64,000 nt of DNA from Trachythela sp. YZ-2020. Its lineage: Eukaryota; Cnidaria; Anthozoa; Malacalcyonacea; Clavulariidae. Each line of letters begins with the position of its first letter. Position 1 is the first letter of the stretch. A program made the position numbers and the translations under genes. The notes below the pieces were generated by a model. It worked only from the letters and a program-made list of their open reading frames with translations, made no database searches and was not told the origin of the DNA. Positions 56,717-64,000 of this stretch are shown piece after piece. Location of the stretch: positions 176,259 through 240,258 of the forward strand of contig JADLSH010000224.1 of NCBI GenBank assembly GCA_016169945.1, read 5' to 3'.

Positions 56717-57586
56717 AGCCTGCGGTGCAGACGCACATTTCTACAATGCCATCCGATTATTATTATCATTATCCGAGTAACTGGGATTGTATCCCCGGGC
56801 ACCAAATAAACAACTAAGATGAATATTTTTATATTTTGAGCAGTCGTAAGACAATCTTAGTGGTGGATAGCGCTAAACAGGCTTTCGTATGACGCGATTT
56901 TCCAAGCGTTTAAATTTTATGCGTTGGAAATCGAGTAAACGGATCTGTAATCCACCGCTGTATGACATGTATGCGGCACTATGCCTGTCAAAACTGTAAG
57001 ATGAGTTAACAACAATTTTGTTAAAGAACACAAGTTCCGTTAACTATAACTACCATGGGAGTTTTAGATGTTGTCCTCGCTCTGTTTACAACGGTAAACC
57101 ACAGATTTTTACGTCTTGTGTACAACCTTTACACGACAATTTTTTATACAATCACTTATTTGAATGAGTTTATTTTGCCCGTCGTATTTCGCGTTGCCGT
57201 CCTACATCATAACTCTATATTAGTATTCGCAAACAACAAACGAGTATTATAATGAAGTTTGTCTTAGCCAATGCAATAGATTACGTCGACGATACGAATG
57301 AATACGATTTCACGTTCTGATGAGGCTACTCGTTCGTTCTCGTGCTACGGTGCGTTATTCTGCACTAGCTCATCCGGATGTAATTCATAAATATTGCAAA
57401 CGAAATTCAAGCCCGCAGAGTGGTAGGTCCGTTTGATACGCCGCCTGGGCTAAATTGCATATTTGAAGCGAACCAGCTTGTGTTGCGTTAAATTTTTAGA
57501 CTTGTTATTTCCAGCCAATCACAATGTGAACGAAGGAATTTGGAAAAGCGAATTCCCGGTAGTTTATAGTACGGTACAGGACGCTA
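56717..57586. other. No gene seen
   Basis: Around 56860-56970 are motifs related to 44.7 kb (GGATAGCGCTAAACAGG, TTTCGTATGACGCGATTT). A TATTCGTT/AACGAG repeat shared with 50.66 kb lies near 57305-57350. Short ORFs show no domain. Confidence 0.4.
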
Positions 57587-57917
57587 TCCGGTGTCAAGCG
57601 AAATCTCTGACCTCTGCGAAATCTCTGACCTCGCGTGACTGGTCAGAGATTTCGCGCGTCTGGACGCGAAATCTCTGACCTCCGCGAAATTTCTGACTCG
57701 ACCGAATAATAGTATTTTATATTTATAAATAATATTAAAGGTCTTTATAAAAGTATTTCGAAACTGGATTCAATTTGATATCGTTATCGAAGAATAAATG
57801 CTTAAAACCTGAAGTTATTTAGGGCATAAACTACAGTAAAAGTCTTCGGCATTTATATTTTAGCAATGGCGCACTGGTGACTGGACAGAGCTCAGAAATA
57901 TTTTTATATAATTTATT

Positions 57918-58437
57918 TCACATTCTGAAAGATTCCTGTGGGTTTATTGCTTCATTCTTAACACAAATCCACGGTAAGGTAAGGTTTCTAGCTTGTTCAG
58001 ACAAAGAATTCCATATTTTTGGTCCTCTAAAACTAACACTTTTTTTAAGATATTCAGTTTTCGGACGCGGAAGGAAGAGAGTAGAATCTGATCCTCGTAA
58101 ATTATGATGGTGGACTGTATTTGACATATTAAAAATATCATTTAGTTTAATCGGTGCCATATTGTGCAAAACCTTATACATGAGCCTGGCTGTAATCTGA
58201 GCCCTCTGTTCCTCCAGGGTTTTCCATCCAAGAAGACCAAGGGCCAGACTTGATTGACCATGCTCATTTTTACAATTCATTATAATTCTGGCACTTCTAT
58301 TATGAAGCTTCTGTAGTCGATTTGAAAGAGTAGTATTAATTGAGTCCCAGACTTCACAACAATAATCAAAATGAGGTTGGACAAGCGCATAGTAGACAGA
58401 TTTCAAGGTGTCTTGATCTTGTAAGAAACGTTAATTT
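57918..58437 (-). pseudogene. LINE (CR1-like) ORF2 C-terminus
   Basis: The minus strand has 162 codons: KSVYYALVQPHFDYCCEVWD, LQKLHNRSARIIMNCKN, GWKTLEEQRAQITARLMYKV, PIKLNDIFNMSNTVHHHNLR and VSFRGPKIWNSLSEQARNLT. This order is the post-palm thumb and C-terminal region of CR1/Jockey-type reverse transcriptases (LVQPHFDYC...VW, SFRGPxIWNSL). The upstream RT palm is absent. It is intact as a frame but only about a fifth of ORF2. Confidence 0.85.
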
Positions 58438-59640
58438 CTAGCTTTGGTATAGTAAATATAGGAAAACGAGACTTTAGAATGCTTTTTTAGCAAATTTATG
58501 TTTGAAATTGCAAATATGTTTCTGTCAGTATCAAGTATGGCCACCTATATGACAGGTCATGTGTGCACTGCCACATTAATATGTGACACTATACCTAAAT
58601 AACCCTATATCATTGTCCACATAGGTTTGTCGATATGTGTGGACAACATGTGTTGGTGCATGTACATGCTCTATGTGACACTATACCTAAATAACCCTAT
58701 ATCATTGTCCACATAGGTTTGTCGATATGTGTGGACAACATGTTTTGGTGCATGTACATGCTCTATATCCAGTTATCGACCAACGGAACCTTGGCTTGTA
58801 CCCTGTTATCGACAACCTTTGACTCATAAGTCATAAAAATGAGTATATTGAGATATTAAAGTCCCATAACAGATGGGAAAATACCAAATGCTTGTCTTCA
58901 CCCTTGTCTCATTAATATTGTTCTTTGGTAACAAACAGAACACCAGGTTGTCTGACAACAACAATCAAGTGCTATGCTATTCAGGGCATCTATGATACAG
59001 TACTATGCGGTGCCATGACCTAGTGAGCCATGTCCATTGCCACACTGAAGGAAAAGGGCATTCTGTCCTACAGCCATGGCACTATTTTTTTAGCCATGGT
59101 ATTATGAGAAATTAGTAATTAAATATCACCACATTAAGCCTTGGGTTGGGTTGGGCCTGGCATCACCCTACAGTTTTGCAACTTTCACAAACCTCCATTG
59201 GCTTACAGGGGGATTATAACTCTAATTTCCCAACATCTGATGGTATTTATTAATACTTTAAAAAATAACAAAGAAGACAAAGCCAATTCAGTTCATTAAA
59301 GAAATATTTAACCTCATTATTATCTTAATTTCTTGCAACATTTACATAATTATTTACATATATTTACATCCAGAGGTTAGTTATTTACTTTTTTTATTTA
59401 CAAAAGCCAAGAAATGCGTCTCATTTCCCAACTTGGCACCATTCATCCTCTCGGCATTAATGAGCGCCTCTCTTACATTTAACTCCTATCTGTTTATGCC
59501 TGCCATCAGCAGATACTCTACATCTCATGTTATCTAATATTTCGTTCCTTGTTTTTTGTCATTCTTGCTTTGTTATCTTTGTTCGCTGCTCCTTATATGC
59601 GCATGCTAATATATTTTGTGATGTGATTTCCATATTTTGT
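58438..59640. other. No gene; one tandem duplication
   Basis: AT-rich non-coding sequence apart from the 92-bp tandem repeat listed separately. Confidence 0.45.
58580..58764. repeat. Two tandem copies of a 92-bp unit
   Basis: 58580-58671 and 58672-58763 differ by about one base (ATGTGTTGG against ATGTTTTGG). The unit contains the inverted motif GTCCACATA...TATGTGTGGAC. A recent tandem duplication. Confidence 0.9.
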
Positions 59641-59870
59641 TTATAGTTTGTTTTGATTAAATCCATCTGATTGGTTTATTTTTTATCACGTGATCGCTTT
59701 TGTATTCACTATAAAAGCACATGTTTTCCCCCGACCCATTCTACTAACTTCCAGACGAAGGACCTTCCTCGAAACGTCGAAGTTCTCATTGTATTTTTCA
59801 GGTAGTTTTACACAACAGTCAACCGCCGTATTTGCTATACCCTACCCACACTGGCACCGCACGTTTGAGA
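59640..59870 (+). mobile_element. Penelope-like 3' tail with hammerhead-like motif
   Basis: 59746-59784 reads AACTTC, CAGACGA, a short stem-loop, CGAAACGTC, then GAAGTT. AACTTC and GAAGTT pair as stem I, and CxGAxGA...GAAAC..GUC is the order of a type-I hammerhead ribozyme with minimal stem III, known from Penelope-like elements. U4 of CUGANGA is an A here and stem II is weak. The following CCCTACCCACACTGGCACC is, from memory, common in coral Penelope tails. Confidence 0.5.
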
Positions 59871-60087
59871 TATTTACTTATTTACAATTAAAGGGTATTG
59901 GTAATTGTGGTTCACCGAAAAGTCGGAGAGTGTTCAATATCATGAAGATAGAGATAAATATAAAATAGAATCTTCAGGCAAACATAACACAGGAAGTTCC
60001 TGTAACCTTGTTATATTTGCTCTATCTTTATGATATTTATTTGAGCACTCTCTGACATTTTGTGAACCACAATTCACTTTATAATAA

Positions 60088-60244
60088 CTAATATAGTCTA
60101 TTACAATAAAAGTTTTCTGCAAGGGCAGTTGCAAAGTCCACACCAATGCAGTTTGCATGGAAAAATTTACCACATCGGTCACAACCCAGCCAGTCATCCC
60201 CATCATCTTTCCTGCAGATTTTGCAGACACCTGCATTTCGTCCA
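60088..60244 (-). CDS. PHD-finger exon
   Basis: On the minus strand, after the acceptor TTTTTTTGTTATAG, it reads GRNAGVCKICRKDDGDDWLG, CDRCGKFFHANC and ENFYCNRLY, then stop. The spacing C-x2-C-x10-C-x2-C-x4-H-x2-C, with WLGCDxCxxFxHxxC, is a PHD finger, a histone-tail or chromatin reader. The last zinc ligand (the final Cys of YCxxC) is not seen, because the exon stops or should splice inside TAT TGT AAT A. It may belong to the candidate 3.2-kb element or to a host gene. Confidence 0.6.
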
Positions 60245-60569
60245 CTATAACAAAAAAATTACATTATTTGACTATGCTGCACCCTACCCCCAAGGTTAAT
60301 TTTGCTCAAATTTTCTAAGTGTGCAGGCATCTGGCGTCCTGACTTCAGGAACTCGAGAACATCTTGCAAAGAAACCTATTTTTATGACATACCAAGAACA
60401 TTTTTTAATAAACTAACCACGTTAACACTGCTAGTAAATGATCTTTCTCCTTGGCATTCAAAATACGAAAGAAAATAAAATGCAAAGTGTCCTGACTGTC
60501 ATCTGTTCGACACAACTGATATATAAATACCAACAATCTCATCGCTATAAAATTCAAAGTTCTACAAAC

Positions 60570-60653
60570 CTTGTGTTTATTCATCTTTGTTGTAGGCTTT
60601 GTCGATGCAATGTTGACACAGGCAGTATCAGTCTCGGTTGTAAAATTAGCCAT
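60570..60653 (-). CDS. Possible first exon upstream of the PHD exon
   Basis: The minus-strand ATG at 60653 opens MANFTTETDTACVNIASTKP TTKMNKHK with a possible donor AAG|GTTTGT at 60570. It is on the same strand and about 325 bp upstream of the PHD exon. No domain is seen. The frame also stays open to 60405, so it may simply be an ORF. Confidence 0.2.
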
Positions 60654-60867
60654 TTAACGACGAGTAAACTTGTAAAGAAAGCTTTTAAGACGCACGCTTC
60701 TCTGTCTTCTCTGTAGCTTGAACACTTGCGAAATTTATGAGCAAAAATCAATCATGCATATCTTTGCGCATGAGCAGAAATACAAAAGTCAGAGATTTTG
60801 CAGGTCAGAGATTTCGCGTCACACCGGTATTAGTAGAATCATACTAGTATACTATTGCAAATGCTGT

Positions 60868-60930
60868 AATTTGATTGGCTACGCTACTCGCTATCTAATT
60901 GTCGATAGATAGCGAGTAGCGTAACAGCCA
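60868..60930. other. Hairpin with ~22-bp arms
   Basis: GGCTACGCTACTCGCTATCT pairs with AGATAGCGAGTAGCG around TAATTGTCGAT. Perhaps the end or relic of a foldback element. It lies just right of the candidate 3.2-kb element. Confidence 0.6.
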
Positions 60931-60931
60931 T

Positions 60932-61430
60932 CTCCTCGGCGCGATTTTTAACGAATTTATTTCAATAAATTTTGAAAAACGTTGTGAAATACTGTTTTCT
61001 TGCTGGTTTCTACTAAAACAACTAGATTATTCGCTATCGATTTCTATGAGATGATAGTTCATTCGCTCATCAACTATCACCTCATCAATCTTGAGCTCAT
61101 AATCTAATTGTTAAATAGTAAAGACCGGTAGGGGGAGGCCTTGGGCAAAGTGAACATCCAAAAGCGTACCGCATTGTCCCCATTCATCCTGGTGATCGAT
61201 TTTTGTTAGGTGTAAATAGCAAGAAAAGAACCTGGTTGATCTTAAGTTACCTTTTGGTTTGCGGAGCTCCTCGGGGATTTTTAACTCAATGGCAGATATT
61301 TTCGATGGCGGACCCATTGGGCATTGGGCATTGAACCGAATTCGATTGATACGATGGCTCATCTGCCGAATGATAAACTGACCGAGTGACAAATAATAAT
61401 TCATTATTTGGACCGTACCTTCTTACAATG
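60932..61430. other. No gene seen
   Basis: No coding block recognised. A 97-codon minus-strand ORF (61111-61404) has no known motif. Confidence 0.4.
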
Positions 61431-61930
61431 TCTTATTAATCTGCTTCGCTGCTCTAAACCACGCCAGAAATTTAGTTGTTTAACAAAGCAAGTTCGTCTC
61501 GACCTACACTTGTGGATGATTTTACGAACTCGGAAAGGTATCCTCTTTTTTGATCTTCCCTAGTAGGCACCGGTACCGACCTTGTACTGGCTTCGGCAAC
61601 AACGTTTGGAAGTTTCTCAACAATGAATGGCTTTCGGTCGCACGGTTACCCAGTCAGTTAAATTGCGGTAGCGGGTATGGCAAACAAAGGAATCTACCAT
61701 ATTGTTATGGCGTCATCGTGGATTAGTTCGCGAACGGTTTCTGGTGGCGACAAAACACGCTTTTCGCATCTCTGCCTCGCATGTTGCTGGTAAAAAGAAC
61801 TGGATAGATGACGCTTATCTCGACTCAACTTGCAGGAATTCTTTTGCCTGGTCCCTGAAGCACCTCCACTTCCCCGGACCATCTCCTTGCAGGTGCAAGC
61901 CCGCTTGACAGCAAACATTTGAACGAACAA
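61430..61930 (+). pseudogene. DIRS/Ngaro-like retrotransposon RT-RNase H fragment
   Basis: Plus strand: KPRQKFSCLTKQVRLDLHLW, then, after frameshifts, RHRGLVRERFLVATKHAFRI, SASHVAGKKNWIDDA, a further +1 shift, and LSRLNLQEFFCLVPEAPPLP. The 'FxxSASHVxGxxNxxADALSR' pattern followed by 'FRxLxPEAxPxP' is that of the RNase H end in DIRS/Ngaro-type elements. Several frameshifts. No tyrosine recombinase follows. Confidence 0.5.
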
Positions 61931-63060
61931 CTTACAACTCGTTACGTTAATAATATTTGTACATCTCGGTTAGTCGCTGATAATTAGTGTACATCGATCA
62001 CATTGTTTGCCTTTGTTGAGTATATAGTAGTATGTTAGCTTGCACGAGTACATTAGATCTGGGATGAAAAACAGTAATAAAGAAAAAAGGAAGAATGAAT
62101 AAAGACCTAGCATGACATTTCTTCTTGTTTGTTCCCATGAGTGTCCATGGCGCGTAAACCTAACCACATTTTACCATGTTCTACGATATTCTACCATAGT
62201 CTGGTATCGCTCGATGTTCACAATTCGCTGTGTTTTATGATGTTTGACAATACTCTCTGGTATTGCTTTCGGGCCACAAATTGTTATGTTTTACGATATT
62301 CGACCATATTCAATCTGTAGTCGCTTGTATCACAAGTCGGAATGCGTTATGATATGTTACATACAGTCTCTGTCTGGTATCGCTTGTGGGCCGCAAATCG
62401 TGACGTGATACGATATCTTTCCATACAGTTCTGGAATCGCTTGTGGCCTAAGTCGGAATGCGTGATGATATTTCAATTCAATTCAATTCAATTCAATTTA
62501 TTTCAATTCAATTTATTAAAGATTACATAAATTCGCACCATCGGTAAGGTGAATTACATTATATATTACAGGGTGTAAAATGATATATTACATTCAATTG
62601 GTATGTAGTTAAAACTATTAAAAAATCTTAGTTAAAATATAGCATGCAATAATATATAGTTAAAATTTTAAAGGATCTCAGTTATTGCTGATTATAAACC
62701 ACCGTCATAGTCGGAACATTTTTTTTTGAATCTATCTGTTCTACATTTATATAAAGACAAATTATTTCCACTACGCACCGATCGTCCATGCGATTCATAC
62801 CTCGTATATTGTACCATACAGTCTGGTATATCGCTTGTGGGTCGCAAATCATGACGTGACTGGTAATCTGTGCGGGCATTTATTGAGCAGTCGACTCGCG
62901 TTGTGTTACCAGTTATGCAGTGGAGCCTTGTACGTATCTTAGCTTTGTCCCAAGCGTATAACACTCGTGAGGGTTTGATAGGAAACGGATTTTTCGGACT
63001 GTTCCTTGGAGGGGTGATGGTTGTCATCATCCATGGTGGTCAGCCCAATATACCACTTGC
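61931..63060. other. No gene seen; repeated short motifs
   Basis: 62160-62450 repeats a loose about 70-90-bp theme (TACGATAT..CCATA..GTCTGGTATCGCTTGTGGGCC) three to four times, with a further copy near 62810-62870. This is an old degenerate tandem array. No coding. Confidence 0.5.
62472..62514. repeat. (TTCAA)n microsatellite
   Basis: About eight TTCAA units with one TTTATTT interruption. Confidence 0.95.
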
Positions 63061-64000
63061 ATGCATCTTAACCTGAGTCCAAGTAACAGTACTCAGGTAT
63101 ATTAATGCCTGGGTCTTCCCACGTTCTAGTAATCAGTGCACGCGTGGAACACGCGAGACTTTAGAGGCGCGGGGCCGTGACGTGTTATAGAATCACAGTG
63201 AAATGCACGACAGAAATATGGCTGAAATAATATGGGTATATCAGTGCGGTCAATATGGTATATGCAATTCTTCGCGTGTGTTTACCAGGTTAGTACTTTT
63301 GTAATAAATATATGTACCAGTAAGCTTATAATTTTCACTTGTGCGAATCTCAAGTATTGATTTTTAAACATCCTGCAAAGGCTGCAAAACATTATTGATA
63401 ATATCACATTCTGACGGCTGGAGCTTGAAATGCGGAGACAAAAACTCCAGTATTTCCAGTATAACAGTATAACAGCACATAAATAGTATTAAGAACAACA
63501 ACGTTTAGATAAACGCGAAAAGGAGAGCGATTTTACAGCTCCACAAACCCTTTGTTTTGGCCTTTCTGATGTAATTTGCCAAAGTGCCAGACTGAGTATA
63601 ACAAACTTTATTTTGCCAAACAGCATTTTTACAGCTTTACACGAAATTAAAGTACACTATATACTAAAACCGTGCAATTTATAACATAAAAACAACGACT
63701 CAATGTTTATATAAATTTGCCGTTGATAAAGTAAATTTCCAACAGATGGATGGGCTTCAGACTATAAATGTCTTGAATAACTCAAAGCATTGACACAGTT
63801 AAATATTTACAATAATTATACTATCCACACTGTAAAACAGTTTCCACTGGCTGCCGAAAGACTCTAGATCTTGACAACCTGCTGACGAAGACTCAAAGTC
63901 TTGACAACATAAGTTTCCACTATTCACAGTATAAAATCTATTTTAATTTATCAGTTAAATATTTAATTATACTATCCACACTGTAAAACAGTTTCACTGG
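63061..64000. repeat. No gene; direct repeat near the right edge
   Basis: TATACTATCCACACTGTAAAACAGTTT.CACTGG occurs at 63818-63850 and 63968-64000, about 150 bp apart. Between them GAAGACTC.AAAGTCTTGACAAC is also partly duplicated (63867-63886 against 63890-63909). The repeat is cut by the window edge. Confidence 0.6.

Larger units (their letters stand above)
57587..60831. mobile_element. Candidate 3.2-kb element with CCGGTGT termini
   Basis: The left end reads CCGGTGTCAAGCGAAATCTC, the right end is GCGTCACACCGG, and both are followed inward by repeated GCGAAATCTCTGACC units (four at 57595-57700 in both orientations, two at 60788-60822). TAT stands on each outer side (a possible 3-bp duplication). 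Inside lie a LINE tail, a Penelope-type tail and a PHD-finger exon, so if this is one element it has been invaded repeatedly. The pairing of the two ends is an inference. Confidence 0.5.

Noticed and set aside
1..64000. CRISPR arrays, operons or a prokaryotic defence system
   Set aside because: Direct repeats present are tandem or transposon-derived, genes have introns, and no prokaryotic gene structure exists.

Overview
The window looks like nuclear DNA from an AT-rich, intron-bearing and transposon-dense animal genome. A cnidarian, probably an anthozoan, is the best guess. This rests on the mix of mobile elements (Penelope-like elements, CR1/L2-like LINEs, P-element-like and THAP/DDE transposases, DIRS-like fragments, many foldback MITEs) and on the short, well-spliced exons of an animal-type convertase. 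It is an inference, because no species marker is present. There are no bacterial operons, ribosome binding sites or CRISPR arrays, and I recognised no tRNA or rRNA gene.

Region 1 (about 1-24.5 kb) is dominated by one host gene on the minus strand, a furin/kexin-type (S8B) proprotein convertase. Five exons can be read with matching splice phases: 14778-14858 (RKKR autoprocessing site), 10590-10718 (catalytic Asp), 8993-9051, 2680-2768 (catalytic His) and 1604-1782 (NSWGP region). The exons carrying the oxyanion Asn, the Ser and the P domain must lie left of base 1. A signal-peptide exon at 24286-24444 and a possible prodomain exon near 17.0-17.13 kb may be its 5' end. The introns hold a LINE 3' half (3.8-5.3 kb), a Tc1/mariner relic (8.06-8.84 kb), two piggyBac-like TTAA MITEs (3.2-3.76 and 9.08-10.25 kb, the second carrying a nested hAT-like MITE), another LINE tail (13.95-14.58 kb), a piggyBac-like element (20.9-21.9 kb) and foldback elements.

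Region 2 (about 25-38 kb) is repeats: a foldback element, a 373-bp tandem duplication, a 310-bp repeat shared by 26.6 and 29.3 kb, a Penelope-like element broken by a 697-bp insert with terminal direct repeats and carrying an inverted tail, and a CR1-like LINE (esterase ORF1, endonuclease ORF2). The LINE is cut off where a repeat family shared with 15.1-16.2 kb begins. That family carries arrays of a GGATAGTG/GGGGG motif.

Region 3 (about 38.7-50 kb) is a transposase graveyard. It holds a P-element-like transposase pseudogene whose 5' part is duplicated in tandem (two 1743-bp units), a reverse-transcriptase-family fragment, a DUF6589-like fragment and a THAP/DDE (Harbinger/ISL2EU-type) relic.

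Region 4 (about 50.9-64 kb) is built of inverted-repeat elements: a Harbinger-like MITE, a 2.3-kb near-perfect palindrome with a nested Harbinger-like MITE, an element with 145-bp inverted arms, a 1.8-kb element with about 375-bp inverted repeats and a 6-bp TSD, and a candidate 3.2-kb element bounded by GCGAAATCTCTGACC motifs that contains a LINE tail, a Penelope-type tail with a hammerhead-like motif and a PHD-finger exon. A DIRS-like RT/RNase H fragment follows.

Apart from the convertase, no set of genes appears to work together. The layout is best read as one large host gene followed by layered mobile DNA.
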